The translations under genes were made by a program, and so were the position numbers. This document shows positions 27,077-35,303 of a DNA stretch of 64,000 bases, piece after piece (the first letter of the stretch is position 1; each line of letters opens with the position of its first letter). This stretch comes from Verrucomicrobiales bacterium. GTDB taxonomy: Bacteria > Verrucomicrobiota > Verrucomicrobiia > Limisphaerales > J093. Under the pieces are notes generated by a model. The model searched no databases. It was not told the origin of the DNA and saw only the letters and a list, made by a program, of their open reading frames with translations. The DNA lies in contig JACKPV010000023.1 in assembly GCA_024233305.1 (NCBI GenBank), positions 434,001 through 498,000 of the forward strand, read 5' to 3'.

Positions 27077-29491
27077 ATGCGTCCTTCCCTGCTCCGCCAG
27101 CCAGTCGCCGCGCGCCAACGGCTCCCGCTCGCCGGCCTCAACGGTTGCCTCGCCGCCCTCGGGCTCACCGCGGCGGAACTCCCCGCCCCGTCGGAGGCGC
27201 CCGTGGATTTCGCCCGCGACATCCAGCCCATCCTCGACACCTCCTGCCTCCGCTGTCACGGCCCCGACCGCGCCCGCTCCGGCTATCGACTCGACACCCG
27301 CGAGCACGCCCTCGGGATGGGCGACAACAACGACGCCAACCTGATCCCCGGCGACAGCGCCGGCAGCCCGTTGATCCGTTACATCGCCGGCCTCGAACCC
27401 GACATGCAGATGCCCCCCGATGGCCAGGGCGATCCGCTCACCCCGGACCAGGTGTCCCTGCTCCGCCGCTGGGTCGATGACGGCGCGGTCTGGGATGGCG
27501 GCTCGATCGCGCGTCCGGCCGAGGCCGCGTACGAAGCCACCGTGGGCCTGCGCTGGATCGGGGTCGAAGGGGATCAGGCGCGTTTCCGCGAGCACTGGTG
27601 GCGCAACGACGGGTGGGCCGGGGGCATCGAACACTTCGCCCTGACCCAACCCCTCGGCGACGGCGAAACCCTCTCCGCCGAAGGCCGCGCCCTTCCCGGC
27701 CAGGAATCCTACCGCGTCGCCCTGGAATTGCGGAAGGTCGAGACCGGCTTCGTCCGCGGCGGCTTCGATGTTGCCCGCAAGTGGTATGACGATCTCGGCG
27801 GCTGGTATGAACCGTTCGCCGCCGAAGCTCCCAGCCTTGGCCGTGATCTCTTCGTCGATACCGGACGCGCCTGGATCGAGGCCGGCTTTCAACGATCCCA
27901 CCTGCCGGAGATCGTCGCCGGCTACGAATACCGCTTCCGCGATGGCGCCCGCTCGACGCTGCAATGGGGCCAGTGGTCGCCCACTCCGGGCGGCGCCACC
28001 ACGAAGGCGGTTTACCCCGCGGCGCTCGATCTGGCCGAGTCCACGCACATCGTCAAACTCGACCTGTCCCACGAGATCGGCGGCTACCGGATCGAGGATC
28101 AGTTTCGCACCGAGTTCTACACCCTCGAAACCCGCCGGCAAAACCGCGGTTCCGGCGGACCGGACGTCACCGAATCCTACGCGGAGGACTACGACCACAC
28201 CCGCATCGCCAACGCCCTGCGCGCCGAAAAGCAGTTGCGCGACTGGTTGTTTGCCTCGGCCGGTTATCTCTACGCCAACCTCGACGGCAACGGCGCGTTT
28301 CAGCAGGCCTTCGACATCGCCGGCGTGGGCGCCTTCCCGGGCGACCGTTCGCAACGCATTGCCCTGAACCAGGAAAACCACGCCGGCAACGCCAACCTCC
28401 GGCTCGGTCCGTGGCAGCAGACCACCCTCTCGGCCGGCATCCAGGCCGACTGGTCCGAGCAAACCGGCCTGACCGATCTGTTGCAGCCGGGGTTTCCGGA
28501 TGATTATCCGGCCGCCTACCGGTCCGATCTCGGTCGGTTCGCCCTCGACGAACGGCTCGGCCTCCGTTGCGATGCCGTGCCGCTCACCGTGCTCTACGCC
28601 GACGCCCGATTGCGTCAGGAATGGTTGGATTACAGCGAACAGGGCGGCGTGGACGACGGCTTCGGTGACAGCCGCGATTTCCTCCGCGACACGGACGAAC
28701 GCAGCGACCTGTGGGATGTGACCGCGGGGTTCCACTTCTCACCGCACCCACGGGTGGCTCTCGAACCCTGGGTTCGCCATCGCGAGCGTGACCGGCGGTT
28801 CACGCAACTCGCGGACACCGACGCCTCCGACCCGGCGTTCGCCGTGCCCGGCAACGGGTATCCGGCCTTCTTCCAGCGTTTGAGCACCGACACCGACGAA
28901 GTGGGCCTCCGGCTCGTCAACCGTTGGAACCGGTGGCTGCGCACCACCGTGCGCTTCGAGCTTTCCGAAACCACCTACGACAACGAAACGCCCGACGTCT
29001 TCTCGCCCGGTTTTCCGACCGGCACGTTCCTGAGCGGCGGCCAGATCGTTGCGGGGGAGGAAACCGCCGGCATGGTCACGCTGGGCGTGGTCCTGACTCC
29101 CTGGCGGCAATGGCGTTTCTCGCTCAGCGGTTCCTGGCGCGAGTCCGACCTATCGACGCCAGTGACCGAAGGCGGCTTGGTGGTGCCCTACGAAGGCGCA
29201 GGCTACAACGTGCTCAGCAGCGTGACCTGGCTGTTCGACCGCGACACCGACCTGCGCGCAGGCTACAGCTTTTCCGGGGCCGATTACGAACAGGACAACT
29301 TCGCGTCGCTCCCCCTGGGCGTGCGCTACGAACGCCACGCTGTCACGGCGGGATTGACCCGCCGCATCAAGCCGGGCGTAACCGCGGGTTTGAACTACGG
29401 CTTCTTCCTCTACCACGAACCCACCTCCGGCGACGCCGCCGACTACATCGCCCACGCCGTCTTCACCACCGTCACCGTGGCCTTGCGCTGA
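27077..29491 (+). CDS. Outer-membrane beta-barrel with fused N-terminal cytochrome c domain (MtrB/PioB-like)
   Basis: An 804-residue protein. A signal-like segment covers ~15-34. Residues ~44-140 form a planctomycete/verrucomicrobial-type cytochrome domain: DIQPILDTSCLRCHGPD (haem Cys57, Cys60, His61), then a possible axial Met in DMQMPPDGQGDPL. From ~150 to the end alternating hydrophobic/polar strands with many Trp/Tyr/Arg (YEYRFRDGARSTLQWGQW, HIVKLDLSHEIGGYRIEDQF) read as a large transmembrane barrel. Paired with the upstream MtrA-like cytochrome, it is best explained as the barrel of an electron conduit that brings its own haem. The final strand ends VTVALR rather than in an aromatic. Its last 47 codons are duplicated 4.08 kb downstream. 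Barrel type is inferred from pattern and context. Confidence 0.7.
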   Translation: MRPSLLRQPVAARQRLPLAGLNGCLAALGLTAAELPAPSEAPVDFARDIQPILDTSCLRCHGPDRARSGYRLDTREHALGMGDNNDANLIPGDSAGSPLIRYIAGLEPDMQMPPDGQGDPLTPDQVSLLRRWVDDGAVWDGGSIARPAEAAYEATVGLRWIGVEGDQARFREHWWRNDGWAGGIEHFALTQPLGDGETLSAEGRALPGQESYRVALELRKVETGFVRGGFDVARKWYDDLGGWYEPFAAEAPSLGRDLFVDTGRAWIEAGFQRSHLPEIVAGYEYRFRDGARSTLQWGQWSPTPGGATTKAVYPAALDLAESTHIVKLDLSHEIGGYRIEDQFRTEFYTLETRRQNRGSGGPDVTESYAEDYDHTRIANALRAEKQLRDWLFASAGYLYANLDGNGAFQQAFDIAGVGAFPGDRSQRIALNQENHAGNANLRLGPWQQTTLSAGIQADWSEQTGLTDLLQPGFPDDYPAAYRSDLGRFALDERLGLRCDAVPLTVLYADARLRQEWLDYSEQGGVDDGFGDSRDFLRDTDERSDLWDVTAGFHFSPHPRVALEPWVRHRERDRRFTQLADTDASDPAFAVPGNGYPAFFQRLSTDTDEVGLRLVNRWNRWLRTTVRFELSETTYDNETPDVFSPGFPTGTFLSGGQIVAGEETAGMVTLGVVLTPWRQWRFSLSGSWRESDLSTPVTEGGLVVPYEGAGYNVLSSVTWLFDRDTDLRAGYSFSGADYEQDNFASLPLGVRYERHAVTAGLTRRIKPGVTAGLNYGFFLYHEPTSGDAADYIAHAVFTTVTVALR

Positions 29492-29493
29492 AG
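29350..29493 (+). repeat. 144-bp direct repeat, left copy (3' end of barrel gene)
   Basis: Identical over 144 bp to 33432-33575 as read by eye, covering the final 47 codons, the stop and two following bases. The two copies bracket the TIR/NLR cassette, offset 4082 bp. Confidence 0.95.
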
Positions 29494-29589
29494 GCCTGTG
29501 GCGGTCGGCGCCCCGCGTCGGCACTGCTGCCGGGAAGCCGTAACGCGTTGACGAGGGCTCATCAAAAGGCCTCGAGTTTTGTCGCGCGG

Positions 29590-29613
29590 GTTGCCAACGC
29601 GACAGTTGGCAAC
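29590..29613. promoter_or_regulatory. Palindrome upstream of the TIR gene
   Basis: GTTGCCAAC-N6-GTTGGCAAC, a perfect 9-bp-arm inverted repeat about 54 bp before the TIR-gene ATG. A third half-site-like GTTGAAC follows. It may be an operator for the cassette or mark its boundary. Confidence 0.4.
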
Positions 29614-29666
29614 GCGAGAGTTGAACAGCCGCTGGCGTCTTCGTAGTCTCTGTTCTGGAAAGCCGA

Positions 29667-30725
29667 ATGACAACAATGCCCCGGACAGCCACAGCAACAT
29701 CCTTCGGTGGATCTCCCCGCGTCTATGTCAGCTACACTTGGCGGGAAAGACTGGGCGAGGAAAGAGCGCTCAACCTTGCCGATCGACTGCGGGAGGCGGG
29801 CGTTGACGCCCGTATCGACGTTCACTACCGACGCGGGCTGCACGGGTTTACCGCTCCGCCACTGGTTCGAGCCGGGGACGATGCATGGACAAGATGGCAG
29901 GAGGAGCAGATTCGCGATGCCGACCGGGTGTTGATCGTCTGCGGCCCCGAATACGCTCGCTCACCCGCGGGCTCTGGAGTCGCGAGGGATCTGCACTTCA
30001 TGCACGAGGACCTGAAGCGCCCCGGCGTCGAACTGCGGAAGTTCATACCCGTGGGCTACGCGCCGTATGCCCGGAACCAGCGGAATGTCCCTCCGTTCTT
30101 GCAGGGCGCGAACTACTACAACCTGGGGCGGGGCAGCAAGATCGGGAATCTGCATGACTTGATTCGCCACCTCTGTAACGAGTTTCCCCTTGAGCGCGGC
30201 TCCGGTCCAACCCAGCGGCGGTCCAGCCCTGCCGCCAACCCTTCACCGATAACCACAGATCAAGCCATGAGTAACGCCAATCGCGACACGGTGTTTGTCA
30301 GCTACAGCCATAGGGACAAGAAGCTGTTTCAGGAGTTCAAGACCATGCTCGCCCCGGTGCTCCGGCAGGGTCCGCTTGCGCTGTGGGACGACACCAAGAT
30401 CAAACCCGGAGCGAAGTGGAAAGAGGAGATCAAAGCAGCCCTCGATTCGGCGAAGGTCGCCGTTCTGCTGGTGAGTCAGAACTTCCTGGCCTCGGATTAC
30501 ATCGCGCAAAACGAACTCCCTCCGTTGCTGAAGGCCGTACAAGACGAAGGGGTGACGGTATTCTGGATCTGCCTCAGTTCGTGTCTGCACGAGCAAACGG
30601 AGATCGCCGACTACCAGGCCGCTCATGACGTCTCGAAGCCGCTCGACAGACTCAGTAAACCGGATCGCCAAGCGATGCTGAGTGAGATCTGCGCCAAACT
30701 CGTACAAGTCTTCACAAACCCCTAG
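29667..30725 (+). CDS. SEFIR + TIR double-domain protein
   Basis: A 352-residue soluble protein. Residues ~17-165 are a SEFIR domain (RVYVSYTWRERLGEERALNLADRL, then DRVLIVCGPEYARS). A Pro/Ser-rich linker covers ~170-200. Residues ~207-345 form a TIR domain (TVFVSYSHRDKKLFQEF, WKEEIKAALDSAKVAVLLVS). Glu283 in YIAQNELPPLL matches the catalytic Glu position of TIR NADases. An internal ATG (Met201) could give TIR alone. With the adjacent NLR gene this looks like a signalling or NAD-depleting effector of an antiphage-type system; this is inference from architecture. It has GGAAAG before the ATG. Confidence 0.82.
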   Translation: MTTMPRTATATSFGGSPRVYVSYTWRERLGEERALNLADRLREAGVDARIDVHYRRGLHGFTAPPLVRAGDDAWTRWQEEQIRDADRVLIVCGPEYARSPAGSGVARDLHFMHEDLKRPGVELRKFIPVGYAPYARNQRNVPPFLQGANYYNLGRGSKIGNLHDLIRHLCNEFPLERGSGPTQRRSSPAANPSPITTDQAMSNANRDTVFVSYSHRDKKLFQEFKTMLAPVLRQGPLALWDDTKIKPGAKWKEEIKAALDSAKVAVLLVSQNFLASDYIAQNELPPLLKAVQDEGVTVFWICLSSCLHEQTEIADYQAAHDVSKPLDRLSKPDRQAMLSEICAKLVQVFTNP

Positions 30726-30757
30726 CCGGCTCATCGGAACCCGACCGGCGCCCGCCG

Positions 30758-33313
30758 GTGAGCCACGTGCCAAGCGCTCGAAGCAACCCCAGCGTCGACA
30801 TCACCCGCATCCTCAAATACGCCCCGGCGGAGCTAATAGGGCGCGATGACGAAACCAAGTATCTCGACGATGCGTGGACGAAAGTGCTACACCGCGATCA
30901 CGGGCGCCCTCGCGTTCTGACCTTCGTCGCTCTCGGCGGCGAGGGCAAAACCTCCCTCGTGGCCAAGTGGGCCGCCAAACTCGCCGAGCAAGACTGGCCC
31001 GAGTGTGAAGCGGCCTTCGCGTGGTCTTTTTACAGCCGGGACATCCGCGGGCTAAGGGCCGCCTCCTCCGATCTATTCCTCAAGGAGGCACTCAGCTTCT
31101 TCGCCACCGGAACCGAGGAGGAAGTCAACCAGACCAAGATCTTCGCCGCTAGCCCCGCTGGCGCGGATGAGAAAGGGCGGCGCCTCGCCCGCCTCGTCGG
31201 GCAGCCGTGCAGGCTCCTCATCCTCGACGGTCTTGAACCCCTCCAACACCCGCCCGGTGCGCGCGAACCGGGCAAACTCAAGGACGATGGTGTTGCCGCG
31301 CTGCTCCTAGGCTTGGCGGAAAACAGCAGCGGCCTGTGCATCATCACTACCCGGTATTCGCTGCCGGACCTGAGAGCATTCTGGCGGAACACCGCGCCGG
31401 AGTTGCGACTGCCGCGCTTGTCCTCCGCGGCCGGCATCCGTCTGCTCAGAACCCTCGGCGTGACTGGCGCGGAGCAGGACTTCAAGGACCTAGTTGAAGA
31501 CGTGAAAGGCCACGCGCTTGCGTTGACCGTGTTGGGCAGCTTTCTGAAACGCGCCTTCCACGGTGACATCCGCATGCGCAATCGTGTGAAGTTCGAGAAA
31601 GCCGACCATGAGATGGATGGCGGGCACGCGTTCCGAGTGATGGCTGCCTACGAGCAATGGCTGTTGGGCGACGGCGGCGAGGCGGGCCGGCGCGAAGTGG
31701 CCGTGTTGCGGCTGATGGGCCTGTTTGACCGCCCCGCCGAAGCCAACTGCCTTCGGGCACTGCTCCAACCGCCCGCGATTCCGGGCCTTACCACACCGCT
31801 GGTGGGCTTGACGGAAGAGGACTGGGAAACCTGTCTCAACGGCCTCGCGGAGGCGCGTTTGCTCACGGTGAACCGCGAACCTTCCGAGTCAATTACTTCC
31901 CTAGACGCACATCCGCACATCCGTGAGTACTTCGCGAAACGGGTTAGCGAAGGCACTCGCCTAGCGAGCTTTATGCGTAGGCTTTGGCACCGCGTGTTCG
32001 GAACAAACCTGGCCGGAACTCGTGCTTGGTGTCAGGCACACCGGAGGCTCTACGATCACCTGTGCAAGCACGAGGAAGGTAGTCAACCCACGATCGAAGA
32101 CCTCCAACCCCTTTTCCAAGCTGTGATCCACGGCGTCCAGGCCGGCTTGCATGCCCGCGCGTTCAACGAGGTCTACTGGAAGCGGATCGTGAGGGAAGAG
32201 TACTCCAATAACCATAGAGCTTTCGGGGCCAGTAACGAACTCCTCGCAATCCTCGGCCGGTTCTTTACGGAGCCGTGGTCTCATGCAAATCCCAAAGTAC
32301 TCGACGCCGCGCCGCGCCTGCTGCTGGAAGCGGGCACTTACCTGTTCAACCTGGGCCAATTGAAGGAGGGTTGCGCAGTCTTGAAGAAGGCCAGTCACAG
32401 CATGGAGCAAGCAGAGGACTTTGCTGGCGCGGCGAGAGCCGCCCGGCTCGCGAGCGAAGCCCACTTGCTCCTCGGTGAACTTGAACACGCGTGGGCTCAA
32501 GCCATTCGAGCATGGGAACAAGCGAACAAGGGTGATCAAAACGACAGGAAGATCCGAATCGAGCAGCTAATCGCTCAGGCAGCCAGCGGGCATGTAGCAC
32601 ATCAACGCAACCCGCGAGGAGATACAACGGCAGGGTACTGGTACGAGAAGGCGACCCGTGTGCAACGCAAATTGGCCGGAGGCAGCGCTGAACTGTACGG
32701 CGCAGCCGGAGTATGGTACGTGGATTGGCTCATCGAAATGCGTGATTTCGAGAAAGCGGACAAGGTCGCCCAATGGGTTGGAAAGCGAGCTAGAGAACAT
32801 GGCTGGGTGATGGCGACTTCCCTCTACCATGCCCTGATCGCTCTCATGCTCCACACTAAGTACGGCAACAAAGCCAAGGTGGCCAAGAGCACTGCGACGA
32901 AGGCGGTTGACGAGATGCGCCTAACGGGACAACAACACCATCTCGTGACAGCGCTGATCACCCGTGCTCGACTACTTGGGGATCGTGACCAAGCCATAGG
33001 GGATTTCGACGAGGCATGGGAGATCAGCTTCCGGGCGAACATGAAGCTGTTCATGGCAGACATCCTCCTCTTCCGCGCTCGCCTTTTCTACCGCATACAG
33101 CCTTATCCGTGGCAGGATGATGATCCACGGGACCGCCTTCCGCGCCCGATACCCTCTCGCGAGAACTCCTCGGAGACCGGACCGGACACGAGCCTGAAGG
33201 TAAAGCGCACCCCGAAGGACGACCTGGACGAGGCCGAAAGGCTGATCAAGAAGTGCAGCTATCACCGCCGGGACCAGGAACTGGCGGATGGGCGGAGGGA
33301 TATCGGCTCTTAA
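30758..33313 (+). CDS. NLR-like STAND ATPase with helical-repeat C-terminus
   Basis: An 851-residue protein starting with GTG, 32 bp after the TIR gene. The NTPase module begins ELIGRDDETKYLDDAW. Walker A is in VALGGEGKTSLV (~58-66), Walker B in LLILDGLEPLQ (~151-160), and a sensor-like IITTRYSLPDLR follows. Next comes a winged-helix-like part, then from ~480 to 760 alpha-helical TPR-like repeats (LLLEAGTYLFNLGQLKEGCAVL). This is the layout of bacterial NLR/STAND sensors, where the repeats sense a trigger and the ATPase oligomerises. The effector would be supplied in trans by the TIR gene. Codon use and GC are less biased than in neighbours, suggesting transfer. Confidence 0.8.
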   Translation: MSHVPSARSNPSVDITRILKYAPAELIGRDDETKYLDDAWTKVLHRDHGRPRVLTFVALGGEGKTSLVAKWAAKLAEQDWPECEAAFAWSFYSRDIRGLRAASSDLFLKEALSFFATGTEEEVNQTKIFAASPAGADEKGRRLARLVGQPCRLLILDGLEPLQHPPGAREPGKLKDDGVAALLLGLAENSSGLCIITTRYSLPDLRAFWRNTAPELRLPRLSSAAGIRLLRTLGVTGAEQDFKDLVEDVKGHALALTVLGSFLKRAFHGDIRMRNRVKFEKADHEMDGGHAFRVMAAYEQWLLGDGGEAGRREVAVLRLMGLFDRPAEANCLRALLQPPAIPGLTTPLVGLTEEDWETCLNGLAEARLLTVNREPSESITSLDAHPHIREYFAKRVSEGTRLASFMRRLWHRVFGTNLAGTRAWCQAHRRLYDHLCKHEEGSQPTIEDLQPLFQAVIHGVQAGLHARAFNEVYWKRIVREEYSNNHRAFGASNELLAILGRFFTEPWSHANPKVLDAAPRLLLEAGTYLFNLGQLKEGCAVLKKASHSMEQAEDFAGAARAARLASEAHLLLGELEHAWAQAIRAWEQANKGDQNDRKIRIEQLIAQAASGHVAHQRNPRGDTTAGYWYEKATRVQRKLAGGSAELYGAAGVWYVDWLIEMRDFEKADKVAQWVGKRAREHGWVMATSLYHALIALMLHTKYGNKAKVAKSTATKAVDEMRLTGQQHHLVTALITRARLLGDRDQAIGDFDEAWEISFRANMKLFMADILLFRARLFYRIQPYPWQDDDPRDRLPRPIPSRENSSETGPDTSLKVKRTPKDDLDEAERLIKKCSYHRRDQELADGRRDIGS

Positions 33314-33431
33314 AGGAGAGCAAACGGTAGCCGATCTGCTTCTATCCGGTGGGAAGCGCCGCTTGGTATCGTGGCAAAGCGGAGCACTCTGAAAACGCCA
33401 ACGAGGTGCTTACGCAACCGGAGCGGTCAAA

Positions 33432-33573
33432 GGGATTGACCCGCCGCATCAAGCCGGGCGTAACCGCGGGTTTGAACTACGGCTTCTTCCTCTACCACGA
33501 ACCCACCTCCGGCGACGCCGCCGACTACATCGCCCACGCCGTCTTCACCACCGTCACCGTGGCCTTGCGCTGA
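33432..33573 (+). pseudogene. Duplicated 3' fragment of the barrel gene
   Basis: Codes for the same last 47 residues as the gene at 27077-29491, with the same stop, but no start, signal or barrel before it. It is the coding part of the right 144-bp direct repeat. Confidence 0.9.
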
Positions 33574-33575
33574 AG
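33432..33575 (+). repeat. 144-bp direct repeat, right copy
   Basis: Perfect copy of 29350-29493. Flanking bases differ on both sides, which fixes the length at 144 bp. Confidence 0.95.
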
Positions 33576-33585
33576 CCTTGCGACA

Positions 33586-33882
33586 TCAGCGGCCGTCCGG
33601 TGTCGACGGCGCTTGTGGCCCGCCCGGTTCGGTGACGCTCCGGGTGGGAAGGCCCTCCGGTGGCAGAACCACCTTCAGATCGTCGACCAACCGACGTACT
33701 CGGTCCGGCAACCTTGCGAGCACGTCGCGGACCAGCGCCAGCGATTCGTCCGGCGCGCCGGGCGTGGTGGGGAGGTTGGCATCAAGGAGATCGATTGCGT
33801 CGAGCACTTGAAAGCGCGCAGACTCCAGCGTTTCCAGGATCGAGCGCAATACCGCGGTCGCGTTCACGGGCTGCAACGAACC
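33586..33882 (-). pseudogene. Zinc-ribbon gene, 3' part (split by IS66)
   Basis: Continues in frame from the 5' part at 36996-37348 when the IS66 element and one 8-bp target copy are removed. The segment codes for a helical region (AVLRSILETLESARFQVLDA, LALVRDVLARLPDRVRRLVDDL) and a Pro/Gly-rich tail, ending 11 bp from the right 144-bp repeat. Function unknown. Confidence 0.75.
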
Positions 33883-33942
33883 GTGTTGCTTCGGCAAGAG
33901 TGCGTGAGGGGGTTTTGGGGTGCGGCGTAGACTGGGCCGCAG

Positions 33943-34362
33943 ATGAAGGCGACGAAATCTGCCGCGGCGCAGAGAGGCATCCACGGGGGCAGGCACCTGG
34001 ACGGGTTGGCCCGTCGGCTCAGGCAGTGGCGGGCGCGACGAGGTTCCAAAGGACCGCTTCCGCAGTGGGTCTGGGACGAGGCGAGCGGAGCCGCACGCGA
34101 CCATGGAGTCAGTCGAGTGGCCCGGGTGCTGGGGCTCGATTACGACAAGCTCAAGCGGCGAGCGGCCGTGCTTCCTGCCAAAGCCGGAGTCAGCGGTGCC
34201 CCGCCCGGGTTTGTGGAACTGAACCTCAGCCCGACACCGTCCATCAGCAGCGAATGGACGCTCGAACTTTCCGATCCCCAAGGCCGCAAGCTAACTCTGC
34301 GGGGACCGAGCGAACCGTCGTCCTGGCGCGACCGCCCGCGCTTTCTGGCCGCAGGAGCATGA
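33943..34362 (+). CDS. tnpA: IS66 accessory protein TnpA
   Basis: A 139-residue first ORF of IS66. It has a basic N-terminus and a helix-turn-helix-like part (HGVSRVARVLGLDYDKLKRRA), then FVELNLSPTPS and a beta-rich end. Its stop overlaps tnpB (ATGA). Confidence 0.82.
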   Translation: MKATKSAAAQRGIHGGRHLDGLARRLRQWRARRGSKGPLPQWVWDEASGAARDHGVSRVARVLGLDYDKLKRRAAVLPAKAGVSGAPPGFVELNLSPTPSISSEWTLELSDPQGRKLTLRGPSEPSSWRDRPRFLAAGA

Positions 34363-34658
34363 TCCAGATCACCCCGCAGATGCGGATTCTCCTGGCGGTC
34401 GAACCGGTCGATTTTCGCAAGGGCATCGACGGGCTGGCCGCGGTGTGCCGGCAGGCGCTGGTCGCTGATCCGATGAGTGGGGCCCTCTTCGTGTTCCGTT
34501 CCCGTCGCGGCACCGCCTTGAAGATGATTGTCTATGACGGGCAGGGCTACTGGCTGGCGCAAAAACGGCTCTCGACCGGGCGCTTCAACTGGTGGCCGTC
34601 GGCCTCAGGCAAAGCCGGCCTGGAACTCGACGCCCATCAGGTCCATCTGCTCCTCTGA
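34359..34658 (+). CDS. tnpB: IS66 Orf2-like protein TnpB
   Basis: A 99-residue protein with the clear IS66 TnpB signature: RILLAVEPVDFRKGIDGLAAVCRQ, then GALFVFRSRRGTALKMIVYDGQGYWL and KRLSTGRFNWWP. The ATG overlaps the tnpA stop; the frame is open upstream but that part is shadow. Required for IS66 transposition, mechanism unclear. Confidence 0.93.
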   Translation: MIQITPQMRILLAVEPVDFRKGIDGLAAVCRQALVADPMSGALFVFRSRRGTALKMIVYDGQGYWLAQKRLSTGRFNWWPSASGKAGLELDAHQVHLLL

Positions 34659-34778
34659 ACGGGGATCCTTCCCAGCCCACGCCGCCCCGATGTGGCGGCG
34701 GTTGGCGAAGGGAAGCTGAGGTGAAGTTTTTCGCCTCGGACCCAGCGTTCCAGATTCTGCCCCTCTATTCTCGGGGGC

Positions 34779-35300
34779 ATGTCGCCGGTGTTGTTGCGTT
34801 ATCGCGGTCGGGAGATCGGGGCCGAAGCGACCCGGTTCATCCAGCAACTCATCGATCAGAACCCGGGCCTTTCTCGCCGTCGGCTCTCGGTCGGACTGTG
34901 TCGGGCGTGGAACTGGACCCAAGCCAACGGCCAGTGGCGCGACATGGTCGCCCGCAGCCTGATGCTCCAACTCCACCGGGCCGGCCACATCCGGCTGCCG
35001 GACAAGCGAATGTCCCCGCCCAACAACGTGGTGGCGAAACGCACCCCCGAACCGACGCTGCCCCTCTGGGAACAACCCCGCCAATGCTCGCTGCGGGAAC
35101 TGGGCCCTCTGGAGATCAAACCGGTGCGGCGCACGGCCGCCGAACCGCTCTTCAACACGTTGATGGAGCAACACCATTACCTGGGACTGACCACCGGTCG
35201 CGGGCACAACGCCACCACCAGCCGCTGTGATCAACCCCGCAAGCAACTCTGGGTCCAGCCCCTCGCGCGGGACTTCCGCCGCCGGCTGCAGGCGCTTTGA
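34779..35300 (+). CDS. DUF4338 (DruA-like) passenger with internal deletion
   Basis: A 173-residue protein. The N-terminal ~135 residues match the DUF4338 family (LRYRGREIGAEATRFIQQL, GLSRRRLSVGLCRAWNW, LFNTLMEQHHYLG). It then jumps directly to a C-terminal-like end (LTTGRGHN, ending ARDFRRRLQAL). Full-length relatives have a further ~150 residues between these, so the core appears deleted in frame, probably at the repeated YLG-TTGRG context. Full DUF4338 proteins occur in IS66-like elements and as DruA of the Druantia defence system. This version is unlikely to be active. It ends 3 bp before tnpC. Confidence 0.65.
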   Translation: MSPVLLRYRGREIGAEATRFIQQLIDQNPGLSRRRLSVGLCRAWNWTQANGQWRDMVARSLMLQLHRAGHIRLPDKRMSPPNNVVAKRTPEPTLPLWEQPRQCSLRELGPLEIKPVRRTAAEPLFNTLMEQHHYLGLTTGRGHNATTSRCDQPRKQLWVQPLARDFRRRLQAL

Positions 35301-35303
35301 ACC

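Larger units (their letters stand above)
29494..33575 (+). mobile_element. TIR/NLR genomic island inserted at the 3' end of the barrel gene
   Basis: About 4.08 kb holding only the SEFIR/TIR gene and the NLR-like gene, bounded by perfect 144-bp direct repeats. The sequence right of the second repeat continues after ~10 bp into the end of the next native gene, so removing one repeat plus the cassette restores a plausible ancestral barrel-gene end. No integrase or transposase is inside. The NLR 3' half has lower GC than its surroundings. Confidence 0.7.

Noticed and set aside
33349..33573. A 74-codon plus-strand frame ending like the barrel protein
   Set aside because: Only the right 144-bp repeat is homologous; the first 27 codons are unrelated flank, so it is a chimera and not a gene.
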